Positions 1 to 15,093 of a stretch of DNA of 64,000 bases are shown piece by piece (position 1 is the first letter of the stretch; each line of letters starts with the position of its first letter). Made by a program: the position numbers and the translations under genes. The notes under the pieces were generated by a model, which saw nothing but the letters and a program-made list of their open reading frames with translations, was not told the DNA's origin and ran no database searches. The DNA comes from Deinococcus sp. JMULE3 (GTDB lineage: Bacteria > Deinococcota > Deinococci > Deinococcales > Deinococcaceae). The stretch is from assembly GCF_013337115.1 (NCBI RefSeq), contig NZ_SGWE01000004.1, positions 2,487,501 to 2,551,500 of the forward strand, read 5' to 3'.

Positions 1-346
1 CCGCGGCAGCGGCTGGCGCGGCATCAACACCAACACCTGGACGTTCAGCGCCCCGCCCGCCCCCACCGCCACCGCCAGCGCGCAGGTCAGCGCGTACCTG
101 GGCGCCAAGGGCATCCTCGCGCTGTACAGCGCCTCCACCAGCGGCCCGCAGGTGTTCGTGCACGCCAAACCCTTCGTGGAAGGACAGGCCAGCGGCACCT
201 TCGGCCCCGGCCAGACCAGCTACAGCCTGTGCGCCTACGCCGGAGTGCGCGTGGACGCCGGGGCGGCCTTCCCGCTCGTCAGCAGCGCCCCCTGGCAGGC
301 CCAGGTCCTGAACTGGCGCCAGCGGATCTACTCGCACAACTGCTGA
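1..346 (+). CDS. C-terminal fragment of an unrecognised, probably exported protein
   Basis: The reading frame is open from base 2 to the TGA at 344-346, so the gene starts before the window and only about 114 residues are seen. The fragment is rich in Ser, Thr, Ala and Gly, has a Pro/Ala-rich linker (PPAPTATA) and two cysteines near the end (LCAYAG and the final HNC). This composition is typical of secreted or surface proteins, but no family is recognised. Third-position GC is very high, as in the neighbouring genes, which supports it being a real gene. Confidence 0.6.
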   Translation, partial: RGSGWRGINTNTWTFSAPPAPTATASAQVSAYLGAKGILALYSASTSGPQVFVHAKPFVEGQASGTFGPGQTSYSLCAYAGVRVDAGAAFPLVSSAPWQAQVLNWRQRIYSHNC

Positions 347-433
347 CCCCTGCCCGCGCGGCGGCCTGCTCCCCTGCGGGCGGGCCGCGCACCTGTGGCC
401 TCACCGGGCCGCGCCGCCCGGTACACTCCGGGC

Positions 434-775
434 ATGACCACGCAGACGCGCGCCGCCCGAATCGGCCAGATTCTCCTGTTCGGCCTGGGCGCCGGGCTGG
501 GCACGGGGGTGCTGTGCGTCCTGATCGGCGCGCTGCTGGCGGGCGGCCTGACCCGCGCGGGCGCCGCGACCGCGCTGGGCTGGGGCGGCCTGGGCCTGAC
601 GTTCCTGGCCGGGGCGATCATCTACTCGCAGAACGGCCAGAGTCAGATCGAGACCGGCATGCGCGCCCGCCTGGGCGAGAGCTACCGCGCGCCCGGCCTG
701 CCCTGGGCGCAGATCCTCACCGCCCTGATCGGCGCCGGGGTACTGTTCCTCGGGCAGGTCGCGCTGCTCCGCTGA
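434..775 (+). CDS. Small hypothetical membrane protein
   Basis: The protein has 113 residues with two clear hydrophobic segments near residues 10-60, then a charged stretch (NGQSQIETGMRARLGESY), then a third hydrophobic stretch at the C-terminus. It is probably an inner-membrane protein; no family is recognised. An upstream extension to 395 is possible, but the start at 434 is preferred because TACACT lies at 422-427 with six bases between it and the ATG, the leaderless promoter pattern seen throughout the window. Confidence 0.65.
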   Translation: MTTQTRAARIGQILLFGLGAGLGTGVLCVLIGALLAGGLTRAGAATALGWGGLGLTFLAGAIIYSQNGQSQIETGMRARLGESYRAPGLPWAQILTALIGAGVLFLGQVALLR

Positions 776-852
776 TTGGCCTGCTGCATCCCCTGCCGGG
801 TTGCGCCATTCGTGGGATGGTCCGCCGGGGCCGGGGCGTGGCATGCTGGGGT

Positions 853-1245
853 ATGGACATCACGCCGACCAATTCCACGCCGCAGGAGGCGCTCAGTGCG
901 TTTCTGACGCACTGGCAGGGCGGGCAGTACCACGCGATGGCCCTGGCGCTGCCCGCGCGGGTGTTCCCGACGCGGCGGCGCAGCGTGCGGCAGGTGCGCC
1001 GCGCGTACCCCGGCACCCTGAGCGGGTTCAGCATCCTGTCCGCGCGGGACACCGACCCGGCGGCGACGAACGTGGACGTGCAGGTCCTGTGGCGGCAGCG
1101 CGGGGGGCTGGAACTGGGCCGCGTGCGCTACCGCATGGTGTACGTGGACGACCGCGACCAGCCCATCGCGCGGCACCATCCGGGTGGGCAGTGGAAGCCG
1201 TTCGCGACGTACACCCTCCCGGTGCCCCGGCCCCTGCGGGCGTAA
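853..1245 (+). CDS. Hypothetical protein, possible NTF2-like fold
   Basis: This 130-residue soluble protein begins MDITPTNSTPQEALSAFLTHWQ. The N-terminal helix and the later alternating strands (VDVQVLWRQRG, GRVRYRMVYVDD, WKPFATYTL) resemble small NTF2/SnoaL-like or DUF4878-like domains that often carry lipoprotein or binding functions. That is only a shape argument and no catalytic residues are identified. The frame is open far upstream (to 229), but the protein-like composition starts at this ATG. Confidence 0.55.
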   Translation: MDITPTNSTPQEALSAFLTHWQGGQYHAMALALPARVFPTRRRSVRQVRRAYPGTLSGFSILSARDTDPAATNVDVQVLWRQRGGLELGRVRYRMVYVDDRDQPIARHHPGGQWKPFATYTLPVPRPLRA

Positions 1246-1305
1246 CGGGCGTGGGGTAGAGGGGGCGGGCCTGCGCGGCTCGCCCCCCGTTTCACCCCCT
1301 CCCGG

Positions 1306-1326
1306 CCTCCCCCCTGCAGGGGGAGG
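1306..1326. terminator. C/G-rich hairpin, probable bidirectional terminator
   Basis: A perfect stem CCTCCCCC / GGGGGAGG with a five-base loop sits between the convergent gene ending at 1245 and the amylase ending at 1374. There is no clear T-tract. The same palindrome recurs at 9929-9949, so it may also be a small dispersed repeat. Confidence 0.45.
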
Positions 1327-1373
1327 AGAATGCGTCCTGCCGCCGTTCCCACTCCCCACTGCCTACAACCCCT

Positions 1374-2828
1374 TTACTGCACGCGGAAGGCGGCGGCGTC
1401 CCGTGCGGGGAGGCTGAGGTGCAGGTACCCGCCGCTGACGCTGACCTTGGCGTCCTGCCCGGCGTACAGGGAGGGGGTGGCGGCCAGCGCGGGCCAGTTC
1501 ACGCCCAGGCCACTTAGTTTCAGGGAGTACGTGCGGCGGGTGTTGGCGCTGTGCCACGCGGCGAGGACGGTCTGGCCGTTCAGTTCGCGGGTGAACAGCA
1601 GCAGCTGTCCGCTGACGCGGTCGGGGGTGGGCAGCAGGGTCTGCGAGCCGTTGCTGAGGGCGGGGCTGGCCTTGCGCGCGGCGATGGCGGCTTTCGTGGC
1701 GTCGAACACGGCGCGCTCGGCGGGCGTCCACTGATCCTCGAATCGCATGTCGCGGCGGTTGTCGGGGTCCGCGGCGCCGCGCATGGCGATCTCGGTGCCC
1801 TGCCAGATGACGGGCACGCCGCGCAGGGTCATCAGGGCGCGCAGGCCGTAGCGGGTGCGCTCCTGGCCGACGTCCTCGAACAGGCTGCCCTGCGCGAAGC
1901 GCGGCACGTCGTGGTTGTCGAGGAACAGCGCCACCTCGCCAGGTCTGGGCAGTTCACCCTGCCGGGCGAGGACGCTGCGGACGGCCTCCAGGCTGCTCTC
2001 GCCCATCACGCTGGCCTTCATGGCGTCCTGCAGGCTGAACAGGAACAGGCTGTCGAAGCCCGCCTTCTGCCAGTCGGCGACGGTGCCGGTGTCCGCGCCG
2101 AACCACTCGCCCAGCGTCCAGATGCCCGCCTGCCGGTCGGCGGCCAGCAGGTCGTTCAGGAAGGGCCGCTCGACGTGCTTGATCGCGTCGTACCGGAAGG
2201 CGCTGACGCCCTGCTCTCGCCAGAAGTTCGCGTTGCCCAGCAGCAGGTCCCGCACCTGCGGGTTGCTCTGGCGCAGGTCCGGCAGGCCCGATAGGGGGCA
2301 GTCCACGTCCTTGTTCTGGGTGGCGTCGCAGGTGGCCTGCGTGTTGAACCAGTCCCGGCGGACGCGCACGGCGGCGGCCTCGTACCCGTAGTGGTTGATG
2401 ACCTGATCGAGCACGACGCGCATCCCGGCGCCCTGCGCGGCCTTCACGAACGTCCCGAAGTCCGCCAGCGTCCCGAAGTGCGGGTCCACGTTCCGGAAGT
2501 CGGCGGGCCAGTACCCGTGGTACCCGGCGGTGCCGAACGAGTTCACGGTCTGCTGCTGGTACACCGGCGTGAGCCACACCGACGTCGCCCCCAGCTTCTG
2601 GATGTACGCGAGTTTCTGCGTCAGGCCCGGCAGGTCCCCCCCGTGCCACGCGCGCGGGTCGTCGCGGTTCACGCCCTGGTTGTTCGCGGGGTTCCCATCG
2701 AAGAAGCGGTCCGGCATGACCTGATAGATCACCTGCCCCTCGAAGTGGGGGATGGGCAGGGCCGTCTGCGCGCCCGACCCGCCCGCCAGGGAGGTCAGCA
2801 GCGCGCCCAGCAGGGCGAGGTGTCGCAT
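1374..2828 (-). CDS. Secreted GH13 alpha-amylase-family glycosidase
   Basis: This 484-residue protein hydrolyses alpha-glucosidic bonds in starch-like or maltodextrin substrates. The four GH13 regions are visible: VLDQVINHYG (region I), VSAFRYDAIKHV with the nucleophile Asp (region II), TLGEWFG with the acid Glu (region III) and FLDNHDVPRF (region IV). The N-terminus (MRHLALLGALLTSLAGGSGA) is a signal peptide, so it acts outside the cytoplasm. The chosen ATG at 2828 has a TACCAT box (2835-2840) six bases upstream; the frame stays open beyond it but without protein-like sequence. The exact specificity (alpha-amylase versus neopullulanase or cyclomaltodextrinase) cannot be fixed from sequence. 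The debranching enzyme at 60.4-62.4 kb handles related glucans. Confidence 0.9.
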   Translation of the reverse strand: MRHLALLGALLTSLAGGSGAQTALPIPHFEGQVIYQVMPDRFFDGNPANNQGVNRDDPRAWHGGDLPGLTQKLAYIQKLGATSVWLTPVYQQQTVNSFGTAGYHGYWPADFRNVDPHFGTLADFGTFVKAAQGAGMRVVLDQVINHYGYEAAAVRVRRDWFNTQATCDATQNKDVDCPLSGLPDLRQSNPQVRDLLLGNANFWREQGVSAFRYDAIKHVERPFLNDLLAADRQAGIWTLGEWFGADTGTVADWQKAGFDSLFLFSLQDAMKASVMGESSLEAVRSVLARQGELPRPGEVALFLDNHDVPRFAQGSLFEDVGQERTRYGLRALMTLRGVPVIWQGTEIAMRGAADPDNRRDMRFEDQWTPAERAVFDATKAAIAARKASPALSNGSQTLLPTPDRVSGQLLLFTRELNGQTVLAAWHSANTRRTYSLKLSGLGVNWPALAATPSLYAGQDAKVSVSGGYLHLSLPARDAAAFRVQ

Positions 2829-2972
2829 ACCCGCATGGTATCGCTTCCAGCGCAGGGGTTGATGGTGGATGGATGATGGTTGATAGAGGGGGTCCCCCCA
2901 GTCCCCGGCATGGAACAGGGGAGAGGTCGCCCCCTCCCCACATCCCACAACCTCCTGCCCACAACCCAGCTG

Positions 2973-5467
<2,495 letters not shown>

Positions 5468-5658
5468 GCTCACTCCCTTCAACCGGCTGGCGCGTGCGCC
5501 CGACAGCAGTTCTTCCGTTGCGCCAGTGGCGAGGACAGCACGCCCACCGGCTTCATTCCAGATCGCTGCCCACGGCGGGTCCTCGCGCTGCGGCGCAGCT
5601 CTGCGAGTCCGCTCGGGTCAGCTCTCTTTCCGGAAGGACACCGTCAGAAGAGCGGTGG

Positions 5659-6453
5659 TCAGCTCTCCTGCCCTTCCACGTAACGGTACCGTTCAATGCC
5701 CACGGCGCGGTTGCCCTCTATCTGGACAAAGACGCCGTTCAGTTCCGACGGACCGTCCGCCGCGCCGTACCGGTGCGGCCGCTCGGTCACGAACCGCTCG
5801 ATTGGCCCGTGCGGGTCACTGCCGATGATCGACTCGAACGGCCCCGTGAACCCCGCGTCCGCCTGGAACGCCGTGCCGCCCGGCAGGATCCGCGTATCCG
5901 CCGTGGGCACGTGCGTGTGCGTGCCGATCACCGCCGCCACCCGCCCGTCCAGGTACCGCGCCATGCCCTGCTTCTCGCTGGTCGCCTCCGCGTGGAAATC
6001 CACGAACACGCTGCCCAGATCGTCCCGTTCCAGCAGCGTGTCCATCGCGCGGAACGGGTTGTCCACCGCCTCCATGAACACCCGGCCCAGCAGGTTCACG
6101 ACCGTCAGCCGCTCCGTGCCCTGCGCGGTCTTCACGTCGAAGCTGCGCCAGCCCACCCCCGGCGTGCCCGGATCGCTGTAGTTCAGCGGGCGCACGATCG
6201 GGTACGTGCCCTCGTCCTGCATCAGCACGTACACGTCCTTGTGATGCCACGCGTGATTCCCCAGCGTCATGCAGTGCGCCCCGGCCTTCAACGCGCCGTC
6301 CGCGCCCTCGCGGTGCAGGCCGAAGCCGCCCGCCGCGTTCTCCATGTTCACCACGATGAAATCCGCCCTGGAGCGCAGGGTCGGGAGATGCGCGCCCAGC
6401 ACCCGCCGCCCCGCCGCCGCGAACACGTCCCCCACAAACAACAGCCTGATCAT
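5659..6453 (-). CDS. YmdB-family metallophosphoesterase (2',3'-cyclic-nucleotide phosphodiesterase)
   Basis: This 264-residue protein is the TIGR00282/YmdB type, related to D. radiodurans DR1281. The family uses a dinuclear metal site to hydrolyse cyclic nucleotides. Metal-binding motifs are visible in order: FVGDVF near the N-terminus, [33 protein letters not shown] and [11 protein letters not shown]. The length matches the family. The ATG at 6453 has a TAGTCT box (complement of 6460-6465) six bases upstream, indicating a leaderless transcript. The true physiological substrate in this lineage is not settled. Confidence 0.92.
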   Translation of the reverse strand: MIRLLFVGDVFAAAGRRVLGAHLPTLRSRADFIVVNMENAAGGFGLHREGADGALKAGAHCMTLGNHAWHHKDVYVLMQDEGTYPIVRPLNYSDPGTPGVGWRSFDVKTAQGTERLTVVNLLGRVFMEAVDNPFRAMDTLLERDDLGSVFVDFHAEATSEKQGMARYLDGRVAAVIGTHTHVPTADTRILPGGTAFQADAGFTGPFESIIGSDPHGPIERFVTERPHRYGAADGPSELNGVFVQIEGNRAVGIERYRYVEGQES

Positions 6454-6537
6454 TCGGTCAGACTAGCGCGGGGCAGCCCGGTTGCCCGTTGAGCCGCGCA
6501 GGGAGTGTTCCTCACGCGGACGTGGTGGACTGGCGGG

Positions 6538-7431
6538 GTGGACTCACGGGAACTCCTGGTTCTACCTCCGGCGGAGGTGGCGGCCCTGCTGCGCGCCGCC
6601 CCGGCGTCGGTGCGGGTCCTGGGTGTGGGCAGCGACCACCGCGCCTACGCGCTGGGGGAGGACCGGGTGGTGCGCCTGCCCCGCTGGCCCGGCGGGGGAG
6701 AGGCCCTGCGGCGCGAAGCCCGGTTGCTGGCGTGGCTGACTCCCCGGCTGCCCGGCGTGGGGCTGCCGGAGGTGCTGCACCTGGGTGCCGCCTCGCCGCT
6801 GGCCCCGGAGGGCTTCAGCGTGGCGCGGCGCGTGCCGGGCGGGTCGGCACTGGGGCAGTCGCTGCCCGATCCGGCTGGACTGGGTGGGCTGCTGGGGCGC
6901 TGGCTGGCCGACCTGCACACCCTGAATCCGCGGGGGTCCGGGCTGGGCGTGGATCTCGACCCGACCGGGCACGACTGGCGGAACGCCGCGCTGGAGGACC
7001 TGAGGGTCGCGGCGGACGCGGGTGTCCTGCCAGAGGCGGCGGCGTGGGCGGGTCGCGTGCAGGCCGTGCCCGACCTGCGTGAGGTGGTCCCGGTGCCCCT
7101 TCACGGTGATTTCGCGGCTGAGCACGTTCACCTGGACGGCCAGGGAGACTTTGCGGGTGTGCTGGACTGGGCGGACGCGGCGCTGGGTGACCCGGCGCGG
7201 GATCTGGCGGGCCTGATCCACTGGGGTGACCCGGCGCTGCTGCAGGCGGCGCGGAATGTGTATCCAGCGTCCGGTGCCGTGTGGGAGCGGGCGGCGTGGT
7301 ACGCGCTGTGCCGCGCGCTGGGGGATCTGGCGTTCGCGGTGGGGGAGGGGCAGCCCGCGTACCTGGAGGCGGGACGGCGGGCGCTGAACGGGCTGCGGGG
7401 CTGGTGGACAAACGCCCCGCCGCGGTCTTAA
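6538..7431 (+). CDS. Aminoglycoside phosphotransferase (APH)-family kinase
   Basis: The protein has a kinase-like fold of the APH/homoserine-kinase type. The catalytic loop is VPLHGDFAAEHVHLD and the metal-binding loop is GVLDWADAALGDPARDLAG. The N-terminal lobe has the strand-turn LGVGSDHRAYALGEDRVVRLPR. The substrate is unknown: many chromosomal APH-like proteins phosphorylate small metabolites or antibiotics. The start is uncertain. GTG at 6538 places the N-lobe immediately after initiation, while GTG at 6505 would add 11 residues; neither has a convincing ribosome-binding site. Confidence 0.85.
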   Translation: MDSRELLVLPPAEVAALLRAAPASVRVLGVGSDHRAYALGEDRVVRLPRWPGGGEALRREARLLAWLTPRLPGVGLPEVLHLGAASPLAPEGFSVARRVPGGSALGQSLPDPAGLGGLLGRWLADLHTLNPRGSGLGVDLDPTGHDWRNAALEDLRVAADAGVLPEAAAWAGRVQAVPDLREVVPVPLHGDFAAEHVHLDGQGDFAGVLDWADAALGDPARDLAGLIHWGDPALLQAARNVYPASGAVWERAAWYALCRALGDLAFAVGEGQPAYLEAGRRALNGLRGWWTNAPPRS

Positions 7432-7475
7432 ACTTGAACCGAGTCTAATTTTATAGGTATCTCGCAGGAGGTCGC

Positions 7476-9820
<2,345 letters not shown>

Positions 9821-9928
9821 GCCCCACCTCTCCCTGGGAGGTGCCCCGCAGGGGCGGACTCTCAGAGCTGCGAAGCAGAGGGGGCGAGAGGGGGTGCGCC
9901 AGCAGCGCCGCGGGCCACCCCCACCCGG

Positions 9929-9949
9929 CCTCCCCCCTGAAGGGGGAGG
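9929..9949. repeat. C/G palindrome, second copy
   Basis: CCTCCCCC and GGGGGAGG flank a TGAA-containing loop. The flanks (CCCGGCCTCC... and ...GGAGGAG) match those around 1306-1326. It lies in the 171-base gap between fadN and the hydrolase; the rest of that gap is GC-rich sequence with short inverted stretches. Confidence 0.5.
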
Positions 9950-9991
9950 AGCAAGTCACCTCCGCCCCGCACCTTCTGCAAGGATGACCGC

Positions 9992-11173
9992 ATGACCCGC
10001 CTGACCGACCGACTCCTGAACGTCCGTAAACGCCGCGCCCTCGGCTGGGCCGCCCTGGCCTACGCCGGGGTGGTGCTGGCGGGTGCGCTGGTGGGGGCGG
10101 ACATCACCCTGCGGAGTAAGACGCGCTGGGTGAAGGGCGTGTTCGTGCCGGTGGGTCGGCGCGGGAACGAGGTGTACCTGCCCGCCAGTGCGGAGACGCT
10201 CTCGCGCGGTCCGATCGGGATCGTGCCGCTGCTCCCGAACAAGGGGCACGCGGTGCTGGGTGAACGGAAGGTCGTCGGCACCCTGGTGCGCCGCGAGGTG
10301 CAGGACGAACGCGGCGTGCTGCCCAACGGCGCACTCGCGTGGGCCAGCACGTTCGTGTACAACGGCACGCCCGCCCAGCTGGGCGTGGAGTTCGAGCACA
10401 CCGCCGTTCACACGCCGCTGGGCGACATGCCCGCGTGGCACATCCCCCCCAGCGGTGATAACCAGGGCCGCGCGGACGCCGTCGTGATCGTCATCCACGG
10501 GCACGGCGGACAGCGCGCCCAGGCCCTCCGGATGCTCCCCGCGCTGCGGCGCACCGGGACGGGCAGTCTGTTCGTCACGTTCCGCAACGCGCACGGCGCG
10601 CCCCGCAGCGAGAGCGGGTACCTGACCCTGGGCGACCAGGAAGCCGAGGACGTCATCAGCGCCCTGCACTGGGCGCAGCGGGCCGGGTACAGACGGGCCG
10701 TGCTGTACGGGTTCAGCATGGGCGGCAACATCGCCCTCAGCGCCCTGCGCGAACGGCACCAGCCGTACCCGATTCCCGTCACGGGCGTCATGCTCGACTG
10801 CCCCGCGCTGGACTGGCGCGCCACCATCCTCTCCCAGGGCCAACGCTTCGGCCTCCCCCCCTTCCTCGCGCGGCACGTCGCCACCTTCACCCAGTGGGTC
10901 GTGACGCGCCGCAGCGGCCAGGACTTCGACACCGTCGACCAGATCCGCGCCGCACCCAGCTTCAACCTCCCCATCCTCATGTGGCACGGCACGCGCGACC
11001 GCACCATTCCCATCGCGCAGGCCGACGCGCTGGCCGCCGCCCGCCCCGACCTGATCGAATACCACCGGGTCGAAGGCGGCAAACACATCCGCGTGTGGAA
11101 CATCAACCCCGAACAGTACGACGCCCAACTCGAAGCCTTCATCGGCAAGGTGCTGCCGGAGGTGGAAGGGTGA
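9992..11173 (+). CDS. Alpha/beta-hydrolase with N-terminal membrane anchor
   Basis: This 393-residue protein has one hydrophobic segment near residues 18-40 ([20 protein letters not shown]), so it is probably membrane-anchored. The hydrolase core follows: VIVIHGHGG (oxyanion region), [13 protein letters not shown] (nucleophile Ser), [11 protein letters not shown] (Asp) and GGKHIRVWN (His). It resembles acyl or dipeptidyl hydrolases of the DUF/BAAT-like group; the substrate is unknown. It sits between fadN and fadA, which suggests lipid-related work, but this is an inference from position. Its stop overlaps the next start as GTGA. Confidence 0.88.
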   Translation: MTRLTDRLLNVRKRRALGWAALAYAGVVLAGALVGADITLRSKTRWVKGVFVPVGRRGNEVYLPASAETLSRGPIGIVPLLPNKGHAVLGERKVVGTLVRREVQDERGVLPNGALAWASTFVYNGTPAQLGVEFEHTAVHTPLGDMPAWHIPPSGDNQGRADAVVIVIHGHGGQRAQALRMLPALRRTGTGSLFVTFRNAHGAPRSESGYLTLGDQEAEDVISALHWAQRAGYRRAVLYGFSMGGNIALSALRERHQPYPIPVTGVMLDCPALDWRATILSQGQRFGLPPFLARHVATFTQWVVTRRSGQDFDTVDQIRAAPSFNLPILMWHGTRDRTIPIAQADALAAARPDLIEYHRVEGGKHIRVWNINPEQYDAQLEAFIGKVLPEVEG

Positions 11174-11604
11174 GCGACTGGCAGAGACTGACGACCATGT
11201 CGGACAGAGTGACTCTGAGGGCACCTGTCACCGATGTGGACTTGCAGGATCTCCGCAACTGCGCCGGGCTTCAACTCCCCCAGGAGTACGAGGACTTCCT
11301 TCGCTCTTCGGATGGCCTCGATGTGTACTCGTCCATTGTCTTCCCGTCAAAAGACGCCGTCGTCAAAAACACTCGACCCATCACTGAGAACTGGGATGAG
11401 CTGTATATGCCTGTCACGGGACTATTTTTCTTTGGTGAAGATGCCAGCGGTGACCTCTTCTTCTTCAGGCGCTTGAAGAGCTGTGTTGATCAGAGCGTCT
11501 ACGTGTGGCGACATGAAGATGACAGCCGAATACAGATTGCCTTCTCTCTGGCTGGCTTCCTCGAAAAATATCTATCCGGCGATTATGACGCCTGGAATCT
11601 ATAA
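11170..11604 (+). CDS. SMI1/KNR4 (SUKH) family protein
   Basis: This 144-residue protein has the SUKH core: LQLPQEYEDFLRSSDGLDVYSS near the N-terminus, then TGLFFFGEDASGDLFFFRR and a C-terminal helix SLAGFLEKYLSG. Bacterial SUKH proteins are often immunity proteins for polymorphic or contact-dependent toxins. The GTG start at 11170 overlaps the stop of the hydrolase (GTGA), so it may be translationally coupled. Base composition is near 50 % GC with many A/T third positions, clearly unlike its neighbours, which suggests recent acquisition. No toxin gene is visible in the window. Confidence 0.82.
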   Translation: MSDWQRLTTMSDRVTLRAPVTDVDLQDLRNCAGLQLPQEYEDFLRSSDGLDVYSSIVFPSKDAVVKNTRPITENWDELYMPVTGLFFFGEDASGDLFFFRRLKSCVDQSVYVWRHEDDSRIQIAFSLAGFLEKYLSGDYDAWNL

Positions 11605-11616
11605 GGAGTAACGACT

Positions 11617-12810
<1,194 letters not shown>

Positions 12811-12822
12811 CCTGAACACGGC

Positions 12823-12856
12823 AGCAGGGCACCCGCCGGGAAGGGGGTGCCCTGCT
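12823..12856. terminator. Bidirectional terminator after fadA
   Basis: A 12-base perfect stem AGCAGGGCACCC / GGGTGCCCTGCT with a ten-base loop, followed by TCTGTAGTT, lies between two convergent genes. Confidence 0.75.
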
Positions 12857-13179
12857 TCTGTAGTTGGTTCAGCGCTTGGTGAACCGGCTGGCGTTCAGGA
12901 TCGCGGCGGCGTTCACGGGGCGCGACTGGACGCTCAGGCTGGCCAGGGTACGCTGCGCGGCGAGGCGCTGGATGGTGGTGGCGGTACGCGTGGCGGTCAT
13001 CTGCGGCACCTCGGTGGACACCTGAAGCATGACGATGGCGACGTTCTGGATGGGAGTGTTGCTGCCGTCGAAGGTGCTGCCGCCGCCGATGAACGCCGTG
13101 TAGGACTTCCCGTCGCTCAGCTTCTCGACGCTGAATTTCCCGTCGAGATCCTCACCGGCGAAGTAGAGGTTCGAGTTCA

Positions 13180-14304
13180 AGACCTGTTGCGCAGTAGAGG
13201 TCGGAGCAGGTAGGTTCAAGGGTGTTGCGGCTTGAGAAGCTGAAATCCAGGGGGCGGTCCTTTGAACGGCTGGTGGGGTTGAGTCCTGCCGAGTTTGACC
13301 AGCTGCTGATTGAACTGGAGCCCTTGTGGGAACGGAGTCATCACCGCTCCCTTTCCCGCGCCGGACGGGTCCGGCGCATCGGAGCGGGCAACACCTTCAA
13401 GCTCGACCTCAGCCAGCGACTGCTGGTCACGCTGCTCTATCTGCGACAGTACTTCACCATGCATGTTCTGGGCATCCTGTTCGATCTGGACGCGGCGAAC
13501 ATCTGCCGGAACATCCATGCCCTGCTGCCGGTCCTGGAGCAGGCGTTGCCTGCTCCCCTCCGTCCCCGGACGCTCCAGGCCGAGCCGGATGAGGCTCCTG
13601 GAGGGGCGAGCAGGAACCCGAGGAAAATACGCTCTCTGGAGGAGTTTCTGGAGATCTTCCCCGAACTGACCGACGTGATCGTGGATGGGACTGAGCAACC
13701 TCGCGGGCAGCCGAAAGTGAAGAAGGGGGAGAACCCCGGCAAGAAGGCGGTCGGGCGGCCCAAGGACAAGAAGCGCTTTTACAGCGTCAAGAAAAGGACC
13801 CATACCCTGAAAACCCAGGTGGCGGTGACGCCCGAAGGACAGATCGTGCACCTCAGTGCGACCGCCAGCGGTCGCACCCACGACATGAAGGTGCTGCGAC
13901 GTTCCCGACTGATGAACCGACTGCCCAGGCACGTCCGGGTGTGGGGAGACCGGGGCTATACCGGAATGGAGAAGGTCTATCCGGACTGGGAAACCATCGT
14001 GCCCGCCAAACGACCGAAGAACGGCGAGTTGAGCAAGGAGCAACGTGAGCTGAATCGGCTGATCTCCAAGGTGCGGATCAGCGCTGAGAATGCCATCGGC
14101 CGCATCAAGAAATTTCGCGTCTGCAAGGAGTTTTTCAGGAATCGGACCTCACAGCACGGCGTGATGTGGGGGTGTGTCGCCGGACTCGTCAATCTCCGTT
14201 GGCAACGCCGCCACCACCTCTGCACGCCCTGAGCGTAGGGACAGATCAGTGGGGAGCCGATTCGCGGCTCCCCACTGATCCTTCAACTACTGCGCAACAG
14301 GTCT
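13180..14304 (+). mobile_element. IS5-family insertion sequence, 1125 bp, with 3-bp TCA target duplication
   Basis: The ends are a perfect 18-base inverted repeat, AGACCTGTTGCGCAGTAG at 13180-13197 and its complement at 14287-14304. The flanking bases TCA occur at both 13177-13179 and 14305-14307. A three-base TNA duplication is typical of the ISL2/IS1031-like groups of the IS5 family. The element carries one complete transposase gene, so it may be active. An internal hairpin (GGGGAGCCG ... CGGCTCCCC, about 14251-14276) lies just after the transposase gene. Confidence 0.93.
13222..14232 (+). CDS. IS5-family DDE transposase
   Basis: This 336-residue transposase has an N-terminal helix-turn-helix region ([18 protein letters not shown], then [21 protein letters not shown]) and a DDE_Tnp_4-type catalytic core. 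The likely catalytic acids are in [23 protein letters not shown] and [14 protein letters not shown] basic linker ([20 protein letters not shown]) precedes the core. The length is complete for the family and no frameshift is seen. It begins 42 bases inside the left end of the element. Confidence 0.94.
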   Translation: MLRLEKLKSRGRSFERLVGLSPAEFDQLLIELEPLWERSHHRSLSRAGRVRRIGAGNTFKLDLSQRLLVTLLYLRQYFTMHVLGILFDLDAANICRNIHALLPVLEQALPAPLRPRTLQAEPDEAPGGASRNPRKIRSLEEFLEIFPELTDVIVDGTEQPRGQPKVKKGENPGKKAVGRPKDKKRFYSVKKRTHTLKTQVAVTPEGQIVHLSATASGRTHDMKVLRRSRLMNRLPRHVRVWGDRGYTGMEKVYPDWETIVPAKRPKNGELSKEQRELNRLISKVRISAENAIGRIKKFRVCKEFFRNRTSQHGVMWGCVAGLVNLRWQRRHHLCTP

Positions 14305-14934
14305 TCAGTTCAAAGGCCGTTTCCAGTTTTGTCTTGCTGCTGATGTTGCCCAGCAGGGTCAGGCCAGTGCGGGTCAGGGCTTCGTTGGCGTACCCGCCGA
14401 GGGCCACGCTGCCGTCCGTGTCAATGACCTCGTCGTCGTACACCGCGATGCCGCTGTCGAGCAGGGTGTTCGCAGAGTCGTAGATGCCCCACTCCCACAC
14501 GCCCTGGTTCAGGGTGGTGACGTTGAACACGGCGCTGGTGCTGACGTTGCCTTTGGTGTCGTAGGCTTTCGCGGTGAAGCCGGTGCGGTCGTCGTTCAGG
14601 ACGTTGACCGTGTACTCGTAGGGCGCCGTGGTGTCGGTGTCCTTCAGCAGGCCCTTCTGGTAGAACTCGACCCTGCTGACGCCGCTGGTGTCGGCCGCGC
14701 TGGCCGTGATGGTGACGTCACTGTCCTGATTGGAAGTGCTCTGGGTCAGGGTGAGTTGCGGGCCGGTGGTGTCCGGGGTGTCGGTGCCGCCGGGCGTGCA
14801 GGCGGTCATGAGGGTGGCGGTCAGGAGCAGGAGGGGGGCGGCGAGTTTCACAACTGAACTCTAGGGTGCGGCTCGGTTCTCATGTGGCGTACGCTGGGCA
14901 TCCCCCCCGCGCTGTTCACCTGACATTAAGATTC

Positions 14935-15060
14935 TGATCAAGGCGGGGGCTGTTCCTTTAGGATGTAAAGCAAGTTCGTCGCTTCGGTGCGGCGGGGTGC
15001 GGTTCCCATAGGCCGCCGGGGTGGAGTCAGGTCAAGTTGGCCTGACTCCATGCCTTTTGC
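14935..15060 (+). promoter_or_regulatory. Structured leader ending in a terminator-like hairpin, candidate cation riboswitch
   Basis: The leader of the antiporter gene contains three hairpins in order. CTTTA/TAAAG lies at 14956-14970. CGGCGG/CCGCCG lies at 14990-14995 and 15013-15018. A ten-base perfect stem TGGAGTCAGG / CCTGACTCCA lies at 15022-15031 and 15041-15050, followed by TGCCTTTTGCTTCTT. The last hairpin with its T-rich tail looks like an intrinsic terminator placed about 35 bases before the antiporter start, as expected for transcription attenuation. Assignment to a known class (Na+, Li+, c-di-AMP) cannot be made by eye. Confidence 0.45.
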
Positions 15061-15093
15061 TTCTTCGTTCATTCAGGTGTGGAGGTGATGGTG

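Larger units (their letters stand above)
12869..14851 (-). pseudogene. Lipoprotein with Ig-like domain, disrupted by an insertion sequence
   Basis: The N-terminal part (14851 to 14305) has a signal peptide with lipobox (LMTAC, then TPGGTDTPD) and an Ig/cadherin-like module (DSDVTITASAADTSGVSRVEFY). The C-terminal part (13176 to 12869) encodes NLYFAGEDLDGKF onward and ends ASRFTKR. Joining bases 14305 and 13176 gives an unbroken frame of 284 residues (...LETAFEL-NSNLYFAG...). The insertion creates a stop soon after the junction in the N-terminal half, so a truncated lipoprotein of about 201 residues could still be made. The function of the intact protein is unknown; the Ig module points to the cell surface. 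Confidence 0.9.

Noticed and set aside
9821..9995. Continuation of the fadN frame past the frameshift
   Set aside because: The sequence after GYVQPTPA in that frame is low-complexity Ser/Pro/Arg and has no similarity to the family; the true C-terminus is in the other frame, ending at 9820.
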